NCBI RefSeq assembly: GCF_029761915.1
Contig: NZ_CP121695.1
Location: 4,245,501 to 4,309,500 of the forward strand
Source: Bradyrhizobium sp. CB1650
GTDB lineage: Bacteria > Pseudomonadota > Alphaproteobacteria > Rhizobiales > Xanthobacteraceae
DNA: 64,000 nt
Reading direction: 5' to 3'
The notes below the pieces were generated by a model. That model made no database searches. It was not told the origin of the DNA and saw only the letters and a program-made list of their open reading frames with translations. The translations under genes were made by a program, and so were the position numbers. Positions 17,696 to 25,392 of the stretch are shown here, one piece after another. The number at the start of each line of letters is the position of its first letter. Positions within the stretch are counted from its first letter, which is position 1.

Positions 17696-17790
17696 GGTCA
17701 AAACGCGAAAAGCTCACCGTGAGCAATCTCGTCCGTTTTATCCCCACTAAGCGGACCTCGATGGCGCCTGTCGTTACTTTCGCCGATGGG
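17696..17790. repeat. Dispersed intergenic repeat, copy 1
   Basis: This stretch, with GTCAAAACGCGAAAAGCTCA and then CCCACTAAGCGGACCTCGAT, is similar to 23031-23125, which reads GTCAAAATGCGAAGAACTCA and CCCACTAAACGGACCTCGAT. The two share the order and spacing of their blocks with many substitutions. Sequences of this kind are scattered between genes in Bradyrhizobium. It contains no gene. Confidence 0.55.
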
Positions 17791-17962
17791 CCAATAGGCG
17801 ACATGCCCCTCACTTGATGAAGTGCGGAGATCCTTGCATAGAAGATCGGCGCGAAAGGGGCCAACTGCTCTTTTCTGCGCTTCTAGCAGGCTGTTGAAAA
17901 AGGTGCTCGCCGCCGACCAGCGACCGTGATTCATTGGCTCCGACGAGATTCGGAGATGGTGC

Positions 17963-19054
17963 GTGCGCGGCGGCGACAATCGAACGGGTGAGCTGTTCAG
18001 CTACGTCGATCTGGAGGCGCGGGTGCGGCGTGACCATCCGCTGCGAGCGATCCGGACGATCGTGAACGAGGCGCTGGCGACGCTGGAGCGCGAGTTTGCC
18101 GCGCTCTATTCGCCGATTGGGCGGCCGTCGATCCCGCCGGAGAAGCTGCTGCGGGCGATGCTGTTGCAAGCGTTTTATTCGATCCGCTCGGAACGGCTTT
18201 TGATGGAGCGGCTGGAATACGACCTGCTGTTCCGCTGGTTCGTCGGAATTGGCGTCGACGACGCAGCCTGGGATCATTCGGTGTTCTCGAAGAACCGCGA
18301 CCGGTTGCTGGAAGGCGACATCGCGGCCAAGTTCCTGGCGGCGGTGCTGGCGCAGCCCAAGGTGAAGAAACTGCTGTCGAGCGATCACTTCTCGGTCGAT
18401 GGCACGCTGATCGAGGCCTGGGCCTCGATGAAGAGCGTGAAGCCGAAGGATGGCTCTGGCGAGCCGCCGGCGCAAGGCGGCGGGCGCAATGCCGAAGCGG
18501 ACTTCCATGGCCAGAAACGCTCAAACGACACCCATGCTTCGACCACCGATCCGGATGCCAGGCTCTACCGCAAGGGAAAGGGCAAGGAGACGAAGCTGTG
18601 CTTCATCGGGCATGGGCTGATGGAGAACCGCCACGGCCTGCTGGTCGACGCCTGCCTGACGCGGGCCGACGGGCATGCCGAACGGGTGGCCGCGCTGCAC
18701 ATGATCGAACCGCGTGCCGACCGGCCGACAGCGATCACGCTTGGCGCCGACAAAGCCTACGACGCAGAAGACTTCGTCAACGAGCTGCGCTCGATGAACG
18801 TGACGCCGCATGTTGCGCAGAACACCAGCGGCCGCAGCTCTGCGATCGACGGGCGAACGACCCGGCACAGCGGCTACGCCGTCAGCCAGCGCATCCGCAA
18901 GCGCATCGAGGAGGCATTCGGCTGGATCAAGACGGTCGCCGGGCAAGAGAAGACCCGCTTCCGTGGCCGTGAACGCGTCGGATGGGCCTTTACCTTCGCT
19001 GCCGCCGCCTACAATCTGGTGCGGCTGCCCAAGTTGATCGCGGAGGCCGGCTGA
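17963..19054 (+). CDS. IS5-family DDE transposase
   Basis: The product has 363 residues with a GTG start. The N-terminal DUF772 region reads FSYVDLEARVRRDHPLRAIR and IPPEKLLRAMLLQAFYSIRS. The DDE core follows with SSDHFSVDGTLIEAWAS (first Asp), ITLGADKAYDAEDFV (second Asp) and the C-terminal RKRIEEAFGWIKTVAG (catalytic Glu). It appears intact. The stop codon TGA overlaps the ATG of the next gene (TGATG). Confidence 0.92.
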   Translation: MRGGDNRTGELFSYVDLEARVRRDHPLRAIRTIVNEALATLEREFAALYSPIGRPSIPPEKLLRAMLLQAFYSIRSERLLMERLEYDLLFRWFVGIGVDDAAWDHSVFSKNRDRLLEGDIAAKFLAAVLAQPKVKKLLSSDHFSVDGTLIEAWASMKSVKPKDGSGEPPAQGGGRNAEADFHGQKRSNDTHASTTDPDARLYRKGKGKETKLCFIGHGLMENRHGLLVDACLTRADGHAERVAALHMIEPRADRPTAITLGADKAYDAEDFVNELRSMNVTPHVAQNTSGRSSAIDGRTTRHSGYAVSQRIRKRIEEAFGWIKTVAGQEKTRFRGRERVGWAFTFAAAAYNLVRLPKLIAEAG

Positions 19055-19398
19055 TGGCCAAGGTGCCCGGCTTCGCCAAGGCCTTTGCTGGCCGCTGGCG
19101 CATCGTCGAAATGGACAACTGGGACGGCGACTTCCTCGACCTCGTCGAACAGGCGCATCTCACCTTCAACGGCAAGTCCGACGGTGAAATTGCCTTCGGT
19201 GCGCTGAAGGGCTTCCTCGATGTCCGCTACGGCGCGCGAGACGGTTCGGCCTGCGCGGAGTTCTCATGGGAAGGGAACGATGAGAATGACCCCGCCTGCG
19301 GTCGCGGATGGGCTATGATCGGCACTGCGGGCAGGCTCGTCGGTCACTTCTACATACACAATGGCGACGATTCAGCCTTCGTTTGCGAACGTGGCTGA
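19054..19398 (+). CDS. IS passenger protein of unknown function
   Basis: The product has 114 residues starting MAKVPGFAKAFAGRWRIVEM and containing WDGDFLDLVEQAHLTFNGKS, FGALKGFLDVRYGARDGSAC and GRGWAMIGTAGRLVGHFYIH. It looks like a small beta-barrel-like soluble protein. It starts inside the transposase stop codon and lies within the IS ends, so it moves with the element. It has no known role in transposition. Similar second genes accompany this IS type in Bradyrhizobium, from general knowledge. Confidence 0.8.
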   Translation: MAKVPGFAKAFAGRWRIVEMDNWDGDFLDLVEQAHLTFNGKSDGEIAFGALKGFLDVRYGARDGSACAEFSWEGNDENDPACGRGWAMIGTAGRLVGHFYIHNGDDSAFVCERG

Positions 19399-19595
19399 GT
19401 TCTTCAACAGCCTGCTAGTTCGAGATCAAGGTTGAGGGCTTCGCTCAAGATAGTCATGTTTTCGGAGCGCGCCAGCCAAGGCGCGAATCCGGTCGCTTCG
19501 CCGACCCAAATGTCGCGAAGCTCAACACGTTCAAGACGGCGCAGTCGGCCAGTCACGCGAGCACCCTATCGCTATCGGCGATGACCCATGAATCA

Positions 19596-20633
19596 TCAGC
19601 GCCGAAGCTCCCGTGGCGACTTGCCAGTCCAACGTCGGCAGGCGTGAGTGAAAGAGCTCGCCTCCTCGAAGCCGAGAAGCCAAGCGATCCTTGAAATCGG
19701 CATGCCATCTTCGCTCAAATACCGGACGGCCAAACTTGCTTTGAGTTGCTGCAGGATTTCGTTAAATGTCAGGTCCTCTTCGGCAAGCCTACGTGTCAAC
19801 GTCCTTGGGCTCATCCCAAGCTCCTTGGCGATAACGTTCACCCTTGCTTGGCCGTGCGGGAGTAGCGGCGCGATCATGTTCTCGACCTGAACGCGGAGCG
19901 CGCTGGTGTTGCTCCTGCGCGAGCTAAGGCTCTCTTCACACACCTTGCGCAGGATCTTGTTCAGACGCGCGTCGGCGTGGACCAATCCCCAATCGGCTGA
20001 GCCAATCGGGAAACTGATTTCGTCGGCAGGGCCACCAAATTCGAGATCTTTCCCAAGTAAACCAGCAAACTTCGCGACGCCTCGCCGCCGGATGTGACTA
20101 ATGGATACGTGCCTAGGAGCGAACTGACGAGCACTCAATGCGCGAGCTACGCGAACAATAGCTACAATGCAGAATTCGATTTGCTGTAGATCGGCATGAC
20201 GTGGAATTCCGGAATAGACCAGGCGCAGCGCTGGTTCGCGCGCCTCGCGATACTGAAGCACGATCGCTTCATTAGTGATACGGCTGTAGCGTGCGGCGCG
20301 CTTCAAGGCATCTCCGAGCGTGTCGGAAGATGCCATAACGTAATAGAGCAATCCGAGATCTCGAGGATCGAACTCCTTAGCAAGGCTAAAGCCAAGAAGA
20401 TCATCATTAAGAGCCTCGGCGGCGGCTTGAAGAAAAGCGATCTGGTTGGAAGCGCTAATACGGCGTTCGGGATCGTTGATCTGGTCGATCGTCAGTCCAA
20501 CCCGCGACAGCAGTGGTTTGATTTTGATACCCGCTGTGCGCACGCGGTTGGCCGCCAGTCGCGACAGTCCCCCTTGCGCCGTCGGCAGGTCCGACAGCCG
20601 CTTGATCAATTGTCGCGTCGAGTTTCGTGGCAT
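19596..20633 (-). CDS. AraC-family transcriptional regulator with arabinose-binding-like domain
   Basis: The product is about 345 residues from the ATG at 20633; an upstream in-frame ATG at 20693 is possible. The N-terminal domain (PF12625 type) has RVGLTIDQINDPERRISASN and FLGFSLA-like text LLGFSLAKEFDPRDLGLLYY. The C-terminal AraC helix-turn-helix pair begins VNVIAKELGMSPRTLTRRLA and continues YLSEDGMPISRIAWLLGFEE with SSFTHACRRWTGKSPRE. It would respond to an unknown small molecule. No obvious target operon is adjacent. Confidence 0.85.
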   Translation of the reverse strand: MPRNSTRQLIKRLSDLPTAQGGLSRLAANRVRTAGIKIKPLLSRVGLTIDQINDPERRISASNQIAFLQAAAEALNDDLLGFSLAKEFDPRDLGLLYYVMASSDTLGDALKRAARYSRITNEAIVLQYREAREPALRLVYSGIPRHADLQQIEFCIVAIVRVARALSARQFAPRHVSISHIRRRGVAKFAGLLGKDLEFGGPADEISFPIGSADWGLVHADARLNKILRKVCEESLSSRRSNTSALRVQVENMIAPLLPHGQARVNVIAKELGMSPRTLTRRLAEEDLTFNEILQQLKASLAVRYLSEDGMPISRIAWLLGFEEASSFTHACRRWTGKSPRELRR

Positions 20634-20857
20634 CGTTCGCAAACAAGTCTTTGGCGGAAAATAACAAGAAGTTTCTTCAACCACAACGTACATACTGGGG
20701 CGCTGGAGCGACGGCGGTCGCACCCTACTGTTGGTGGCGCGGCTCGACGTCAATCCGTCACTGAACCGCGCGACGGAACCTACCCTCAACGTGGAAGATG
20801 GACGTCGTCACAATGCTGGCCCTGCTTCTTCGTGGTGTTCGCGTCAGCGGGCTGCGA

Positions 20858-21106
20858 ATGAAACGATCTTCACCGGAACCGCGCATTTGCCCGGAGTGTC
20901 GGCACGTTTTCCAAGGCAACGATTGGGACGGCATCGACGCCCACTGGCGCGCGAAGCATGACGACCTGATGCGATACAAAGAAGCGTGGCCGCTGACCAA
21001 GTCCGGCCAGTACAAGCGGACAACTCAGACCAATCAGACGATGCCTGCTCTACCTGACGACGAGCGAGTGGGTTGGCTTCAGAAGAGAATCGGATGGCTG
21101 AGCTGA
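20858..21106 (+). CDS. Hypothetical protein with a C2H2-like zinc knuckle
   Basis: The product is 82 residues from the ATG at 20858, with an alternative ATG at 20798. The pattern CPECRHVFQGNDWDGIDAHW followed by RAKHD gives C-x2-C-x13-H-x4-H, a plausible zinc-finger fold. The second half is basic and polar. No family name is offered. Its TGA overlaps the ATG of the next small gene, so the two are probably co-translated. Confidence 0.55.
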   Translation: MKRSSPEPRICPECRHVFQGNDWDGIDAHWRAKHDDLMRYKEAWPLTKSGQYKRTTQTNQTMPALPDDERVGWLQKRIGWLS

Positions 21107-21318
21107 TGGTAAGAACGAGCAAATTGCTCCAGAAGCTGGAGGTTAACTATCCTGATAAAATCTCGAAGTGGTACCGAGACAGGAGCGGGTACCACATCAA
21201 TCTCAAGAAGGGATGGCAATGGAGAGATAGTCACACCATTCACGAGACGACGGTCGAGGACGCCTTGTCGGCATTTTATTCGATTAGACGCTGTGATTGT
21301 AATGATTGCAAGAAATGA
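21106..21318 (+). CDS. Hypothetical small protein coupled to the zinc-knuckle gene
   Basis: The product is 70 residues from the ATG that overlaps the preceding stop (TGATG); an earlier TTG or ATG is possible. It reads LLQKLEVNYPDKISKWYRDR, GYHINLKKGWQWRD and ends RRCDCNDCKK with three closely spaced cysteines. It is basic. Function unknown. Confidence 0.5.
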   Translation: MVRTSKLLQKLEVNYPDKISKWYRDRSGYHINLKKGWQWRDSHTIHETTVEDALSAFYSIRRCDCNDCKK

Positions 21319-21498
21319 TTGTATCGACCGGCCGCGACAGTCGTTTCGTCGCGCTCGACAACGACCGAAACCACACTCGCCTTTGAGGGCCAGCGCGGGC
21401 CAATGCAGACAGCAGTCTCAATTCAGAGTTTCTTGATGATCTCCCTCAGGTCTGCCGCGTACTGTTCGATGATCCGGCGCGCTTAGGCAAGCCAACCC

Positions 21499-21669
21499 GT
21501 GGCAGCGATCAGCACGCCGACCAAACCTGCACGACCCAAGAAAAAACGGCGTCGGCAGAAGATCACGGCCATCAGACCTTTGCGCGTAGCAGAGAGACGT
21601 CAGCTCATCGGGGACTACATGAATGATCTTCGGCTGATCATTAGCATGCTTCGCAACAAACTGAACTGA
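21499..21669 (+). CDS. Small basic protein, copy 1 of a duplicated pair
   Basis: A 56-codon GTG-start frame encodes MAAISTPTKPARPKKKRRRQ followed by KITAIRPLRVAERRQLIGDY and MNDLRLIISMLRNKLN. A stop codon lies seven codons upstream in frame, so the GTG is the best start. A paralogue at 23439 has the same N-terminus (13 residues identical) and the same C-terminal helix (LI-DYMNDLR-II--LR-KLN). Differences between the copies include synonymous changes and a 6-base length difference, which indicates coding constraint. It has a lysine/arginine-rich region and a leucine-rich helix. It lies upstream of a FixK-like regulator in both copies. Confidence 0.7.
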   Translation: MAAISTPTKPARPKKKRRRQKITAIRPLRVAERRQLIGDYMNDLRLIISMLRNKLN

Positions 21670-21741
21670 TCGCGTGCATGAACCAACAGGTCGTCAGTGA
21701 CATTGGGCGACGACCCGCACGCTTGGGGACGGATTGCCATA

Positions 21742-21757
21742 TTGTACCTTGGTACAA
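21742..21757. promoter_or_regulatory. Palindrome in the promoter of FixK-like regulator 1
   Basis: TTGTACCTTGGTACAA has 7-base arms around TT, 100 bases before the regulator start. A related copy precedes regulator 2 (TTGTCCCTTGGTACAA at 23680). It differs from the TTGAT-N4-ATCAA box, so it may be the site of another regulator or an autoregulatory site. Confidence 0.5.
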
Positions 21758-21856
21758 TGACCTCACGGAAAATCGCCCGGTACGCTTCTCATAACGATAG
21801 AAATCGGCGACGCGGCAATGAGTTATCATTCCGCGCATGATTTTGGAGAGGCGCCG

Positions 21857-22543
21857 ATGTTTTTGCGCATCACCACTGACCAGACGCCCCGGCTCAACTC
21901 ACTCCACGACCTCGGCATGACAAGCGATACAAACCCGCTCGTCAGCCTTATCGAATTTACCTACAAGAAGGGTGCCGAAATCTACGGCGAGAAAGAACCC
22001 GCCGAGTACGTCTATCAAGTCAAAAACGGTGCGGTGCGAACCTACAAGCTGCTCTCGGACGGCCGTCGTCAGATCGGCGCTTTTCACCTTGTCGGCGACA
22101 TCTTTGGTCTGGAGAATGGCAGCACACACCGCTTCACCGCAGAAGCGATGATCAAGACCACGGTTCGGCTGATCAAGCGTCAAAGCCTCGAAACGGTGGC
22201 CGACAGCGATGCAGCGGTAACCCGCAACCTGATCAGCATGACGACGAAAAGCCTCCAGCATGCTGAAGATCACATGCTTCTTTTGGGCCGAAAAGATGCA
22301 GTCGAAAGGGTTGCCGCGTTCCTCCTAGAAATGGACGAGCGTCTTACCGGCGCTGGCAACATGACACTCCCGATGTCACGCCGCGACATTGCTGACTATC
22401 TCGGGCTGACCTTGGAAACAGTATCTCGCGCTTTGTCGCGATTGCGTCGCGCGGGAGCCCTCGACTTCGTTGGCAGCACACAACGCGAGGTCCGGCTGCT
22501 CGACCGCGAGCAACTCCTTCGACCTGCAGAGTTAGCCGATTAA
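21857..22543 (+). CDS. Crp/Fnr-family regulator, FixK-like, copy 1
   Basis: The product is 228 residues from the ATG at 21857, chosen because GGAGAGG lies 6 bases upstream and the paralogue uses the equivalent start. The cyclic-nucleotide-binding-like beta-roll has EIYGEKEPAEYVYQVKNGAV and LVGDIFGLE. The helix-turn-helix is SRRDIADYLGLTLETVSRAL, with the E-x2-S-R contacts that read TTGAT half-sites in FNR and FixK. There is no cysteine in the protein, so it has no FNR-type iron-sulfur cluster. It resembles FixK. It may act on the TTGAT boxes in this window. Confidence 0.88.
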   Translation: MFLRITTDQTPRLNSLHDLGMTSDTNPLVSLIEFTYKKGAEIYGEKEPAEYVYQVKNGAVRTYKLLSDGRRQIGAFHLVGDIFGLENGSTHRFTAEAMIKTTVRLIKRQSLETVADSDAAVTRNLISMTTKSLQHAEDHMLLLGRKDAVERVAAFLLEMDERLTGAGNMTLPMSRRDIADYLGLTLETVSRALSRLRRAGALDFVGSTQREVRLLDREQLLRPAELAD

Positions 22544-22573
22544 AGGCTACGCCGGTCAGGCCAACGATGAGCC

Positions 22574-22855
22574 TCAATAGCAGGGCGGATACGGATAGTA
22601 TCCACAAGCCCTACGGTAGCCGTACGCTCCGTAAGCCGCAGCTCCCGCCGCTGCCGCACCATAGTAAGCTCGCCGATGCACCCTGCGATTGACGCCTGCT
22701 ACGCTCATCGGCGTCAGTGGTCGCCCAACTCTCGCGTCAGCACGGTCAAGAGATACGGATAGCACTTTCGCCGGCGAGTAATGAAGCGACAATGGAGCTG
22801 CCGTAAAGAGCGCGGCAGTCACGATCAATCCAAGAAGCTTGGCATTTTTTGCCAT
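22574..22855 (-). CDS. Small secreted Tyr/Gly/Ala-rich protein with a FixK box
   Basis: The product is 93 residues from the ATG at 22855, with GGAGAG upstream. A signal peptide (KLLGLIVTAALFTAAPLSLH) is followed by a basic segment and a low-complexity C-terminus (YYGAAAAGAAAYGAYGYRRA, YPYPPCY). Two terminal cysteines may form a disulfide. A perfect FixK box lies 64 bases upstream, so low-oxygen induction is likely. It is convergent with regulator 1. No function is known. Confidence 0.7.
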   Translation of the reverse strand: MAKNAKLLGLIVTAALFTAAPLSLHYSPAKVLSVSLDRADARVGRPLTPMSVAGVNRRVHRRAYYGAAAAGAAAYGAYGYRRACGYYPYPPCY

Positions 22856-22918
22856 GTTGTTCTCTCCGTGTAGGACGATGATCAAACACAACGTGACATG
22901 TCGCCTTGCGTGTCGCCG

Positions 22919-22932
22919 TTGATCTGAATCAA
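22919..22932. promoter_or_regulatory. FNR/FixK box before the small secreted protein
   Basis: TTGATCTGAATCAA is a perfect palindrome, 64 bases upstream of the reverse-strand start at 22855. The identical 14 bases recur at 25655. Confidence 0.85.
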
Positions 22933-23030
22933 TAGGTGCGGCGCCCAGAATGGGGCCGAGGCCCTTTACGTCGTGCGACGGCATCGGTGTTGTGCATCAC
23001 GGCAGATTTGACACGGCGATGACCGCCCTG

Positions 23031-23125
23031 GGTCAAAATGCGAAGAACTCAACTTGAGCAAATCGGGTCCGCAATGCCCCACTAAACGGACCTCGATGAG
23101 AGCTGTCGCCAGTTCGCTAGGCGAA
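23031..23125. repeat. Dispersed intergenic repeat, copy 2
   Basis: It is the degenerate partner of 17696-17790. From 22933 to 23438 no gene is supported; this repeat occupies the first part, and the remainder shows nothing recognisable. Confidence 0.5.
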
Positions 23126-23438
23126 GTTTGAGGCCTCCGCCAACTGAAGGTGCGAAGGATGTTCTGGCCATGGCGGCAATCGCAGGCTTCTCATGTCGAG
23201 AGCCGTGACCGCATCCTGCGCGAGTGTGGTTATGGCGGTCTTCGCGATCCTGCTTGAAGGCAGCGCGCGCGAACTGATCGCTATTCAGTCTTTGATATGT
23301 ATCAATGAACACGACCTGTTCGAGTTGCCTATCCTCAGAGGCAATCCGAACGAGCTTAACCTAGTTGGAAGCGCCAGCAGTCGTGAAGGCTTATGTTGCG
23401 CAAGGATGCGCCGCACTTGACGAAAGGCAAGCCAACCC

Positions 23439-23615
23439 GTGGCAGCGATCAGCACGCCAACAAAACCTGCACGACCGAAGAAAAGGCGGCGTCAGCAGCA
23501 GAAGAAGATCACGGTCTTCAGACTGTCGCCCTCATCAGAGAGCCGTCAGCTCATTGAGGACTACATGAACGATCTTCGGCAGATCATCAGGATACTCCGT
23601 AGCAAACTGAACTGA
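23439..23615 (+). CDS. Small basic protein, copy 2 of a duplicated pair
   Basis: A 58-codon GTG-start frame encodes MAAISTPTKPARPKKRRRQQ then QKKITVFRLSPSSESRQLIE and DYMNDLRQIIRILRSKLN. A stop codon lies seven codons upstream in frame. The paralogue is at 21499. The copies agree best at both ends and differ in the middle, where lengths vary by two codons. The gene is 184 bases before regulator 2, as copy 1 is 187 bases before regulator 1. Likely a nucleic-acid-binding or protein-binding small protein, but no function is known. Confidence 0.7.
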   Translation: MAAISTPTKPARPKKRRRQQQKKITVFRLSPSSESRQLIEDYMNDLRQIIRILRSKLN

Positions 23616-23679
23616 ACGCGTGAATGAACCAACAGGCTGTCTTTCACATTGACCGACCAGCCGCACCGCTATTGCCACA

Positions 23680-23695
23680 TTGTCCCTTGGTACAA
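23680..23695. promoter_or_regulatory. Palindrome in the promoter of FixK-like regulator 2
   Basis: TTGTCCCTTGGTACAA has one mismatch in its arms compared with the copy at 21742. It lies 104 bases before the start of regulator 2, at an equivalent position, and is followed by the same TGAC.TCACGGA.AAT text. Confidence 0.45.
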
Positions 23696-23799
23696 TGACG
23701 TCACGGACAATTGCCCGCTACGGTCGCTCCAATAATTAAATACTACCGAAGCGGTAATGAGTTATCGTGCCGCGCACGGTCCTTTTGGAGGCCGGGCTG

Positions 23800-24483
23800 A
23801 TGTTTGTGCGCATCGCAAAGGACCAGACGCCTCGTCCCAACTCGCTCCATGAGTTCGGCATGACAAGCGGCACAAACCCGCTCGTCAGTCTTATCGAGTT
23901 TGCGTACAAGAAGGGCACCGAAATCTACGGCGAGAAAGAACCCGCCGAGTATGTCTATCAGGTCAAAAACGGTGCAGTGCGAAGCTATAAGCTGCTTTCG
24001 GATGGCCGTCGGCAGATCGGCGCTTTTCACCTGGTCGGCGACATCTTTGGGTTGGAGAACGGCAACGCACACCGTTTCACGGCGGAATCGATCATCGAGA
24101 CCACGGTTCGGCTGATCAAACGCCATAGCCTTGAGACGGTGGCCGAGTGCGATGCAGTCGTTATCCACAATCTGCTCAATATGACGACGAAAAGCCTTCA
24201 GCACGCCGAAGATCACATGCTGCTTTTAGGCCGGAAAGATTCGGTCGAAAGGGTTGCGGCGTTCCTCCTCGAAATGGACAGGCGGCTCGCCGGCGCGGAC
24301 ATCATGTCGCTTCCGATGTCACGGCGCGACATCGCTGATTATCTCGGCTTGACGTTGGAAACCGTGTCGCGCGCACTTACGCGATTGCGTCAGGGGGGTG
24401 CCCTTGACTTCATTGGCAACACGCAACGCGAGATAAGGCTTCTTGACCGAAAGCAACTCCTTGCGTTCGACCTAAAATCTTAG
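23800..24483 (+). CDS. Crp/Fnr-family regulator, FixK-like, copy 2
   Basis: The product is 227 residues from the ATG at 23800 (GGAGG upstream). It is a close paralogue of the regulator at 21857, at roughly 85% by eye, with the same beta-roll (KGTEIYGEKEPAEYVYQVKN) and helix-turn-helix (SRRDIADYLGLTLETVSRAL). One cysteine is present (ETVAECDAV, residue ~120), outside the DNA-binding region. No N-terminal cysteine cluster exists, so it is not a direct oxygen-sensing FNR. The flanking palindrome and tiny basic gene are duplicated together with it. Confidence 0.88.
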   Translation: MFVRIAKDQTPRPNSLHEFGMTSGTNPLVSLIEFAYKKGTEIYGEKEPAEYVYQVKNGAVRSYKLLSDGRRQIGAFHLVGDIFGLENGNAHRFTAESIIETTVRLIKRHSLETVAECDAVVIHNLLNMTTKSLQHAEDHMLLLGRKDSVERVAAFLLEMDRRLAGADIMSLPMSRRDIADYLGLTLETVSRALTRLRQGGALDFIGNTQREIRLLDRKQLLAFDLKS

Positions 24484-24559
24484 CCGCAGTGTGCGCCGGA
24501 TAGGCGAGCGCCTTAGCTCCTTCAGAAGCCCTTGCGTTTCGATCTAGGATGGCTTTGGG

Positions 24560-25125
24560 TCGATTCGCGTCGGAGTGACTTTGAGCGCGCGATTCGCAGA
24601 TAATGGGTTAACGGCACGCATTCGCCGATCCATTGCGCCCATCTCGGCATTCCCGCAAACGGGAACATGAATCCTGACAGCAGTATACTCGGCAGGGAAC
24701 ATCATCGACATCTGCATGGCTTGCAACTGCGTCTGCGCGATCGTACGAAACTCGAAGAGAGGCCTGCCTGCATCCGGCAGTCCACGCTCATGGAAGAGCG
24801 CGCTCTGCACCACTCCGCCGAGCGCGCCCAGCGGGGCGCCTGCCGCCACAGGGGTCGGTAAGCGACCGCGGCGACCAGGATCGCCGGCTGCTCGCCGCGG
24901 CGATGCCTTCGTTCGAAGTCGCGGGGGATTTTCGGTGGCATGCCCGTCTCGACATGATCGCCCTCGCGCACCTTGAGCCACTCGAGGCGACCGGCTTCGT
25001 CCGGGCCGACGAAAATCAGATCATCTTCGACCCACCTTTGAAAACTGGGGTCATCCTTTTTCCCACAAGCCGAGAGAAGCAGTCCAGAGATTGCAAGAAT
25101 GATGATGTAAGGACGCCGCTTGCCG
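24560..25125 (-). pseudogene. Collapsed HlyD-family protein / ABC-2 permease locus
   Basis: From about 25120 downward one reads RRPYIIILAISGLLLSACGK (lipoprotein signal), SFQRWVEDDLIFVGPDEAGR and LEWLKVREGDHVETGMP, which is the start of a HlyD-type membrane fusion protein. After shifts and deletions the sequence reads QLQAMQMSMM and LPSILLSGFMFPFAGMPRWA followed by QWIGECVPLTHYLRIARS, the C-terminus of an ABC-2 transporter permease. About three genes of an export operon have therefore shrunk to under 600 bases. The locus is dead. Confidence 0.7.
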
Positions 25126-25173
25126 CAAAGGCCACCGCAGAGTTCATGGAGAACGTCTGCGGCGGTCGCCCTT

Positions 25174-25187
25174 TTGATTTAGATCAA
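25174..25187. promoter_or_regulatory. FNR/FixK box near the collapsed export locus
   Basis: TTGATTTAGATCAA is perfect. It could have served the reverse-strand HlyD locus, which starts about 50 bases away, or a tiny forward ORF at 25264. Palindromic sites give no direction. Confidence 0.8.
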
Positions 25188-25263
25188 GAGGTTCGTACAG
25201 GAACCAAGTCGATGGGAGGAGCGGGTCAAAGTCAGCTAAGCCTTACCGAAGGAGCAATAATGC

Positions 25264-25392
25264 GTGTACACCAATGTCGATTTTCTGAAACGCTCCTACG
25301 ATGGTTTGGAAACGAAGTTCGAGGTTGATAGTTCCGAGTGCAATGTCACGGTACTAAAAGTGAGGCACACGATGAAATATCAAATCTGGTAA
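25264..25392 (+). CDS. Possible small protein downstream of a FixK box
   Basis: A 42-codon GTG frame reads MYTNVDFLKRSYDGLETKFE then VDSSECNVTVLKVRHTMKYQ and IW. AAGGAG lies 9 bases before the GTG, and the FixK box lies 77 bases upstream. An ATG at 25260 in another frame gives a 22-residue peptide instead. No family is recognised, so it may be the end of a lost gene. Treat as tentative. Confidence 0.35.
   Translation: MYTNVDFLKRSYDGLETKFEVDSSECNVTVLKVRHTMKYQIW

Larger units (their letters stand above)
17887..19414 (+). mobile_element. IS5-like insertion sequence, complete
   Basis: The element is 1,528 bases. The left end reads CAGGCTGTTGAAAAA and the right end is the complement of CAGGCTGTTGAAGAA, so the 15-base terminal repeats differ at one base. 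CTAG directly flanks both sides (17883-17886 and 19415-19418) as a 4-base target duplication, matching the CTAR preference of IS5. It carries a transposase and a second, translationally coupled small gene. The insertion splits a DUF4268-like fragment. Confidence 0.9.
17800..19556 (-). pseudogene. DUF4268-like gene fragment split by an IS element
   Basis: On the reverse strand the GTG at 19556 starts a protein reading GRLRRLERVELRDIWVGEAT, FAPWLARSENMTILSEALNL, DLEL. Removing the IS and one CTAG copy joins this in frame to EAQKRAVGPFRADLLCKDL at 17886-17830. That is the N-terminal pattern of DUF4268 proteins (V-E-L-R-x-I-W, FTPWLA, LSEALGLDLEL, VGPFxADI). After KDLRT the sequence runs into an unrelated intergenic repeat, so the gene was already truncated. 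It is not functional. Confidence 0.7.

Noticed and set aside
21857..22543. Classical oxygen-sensing FNR
   Set aside because: The N-terminal cysteine cluster is absent; the protein has no cysteine, so FixK-like is better.
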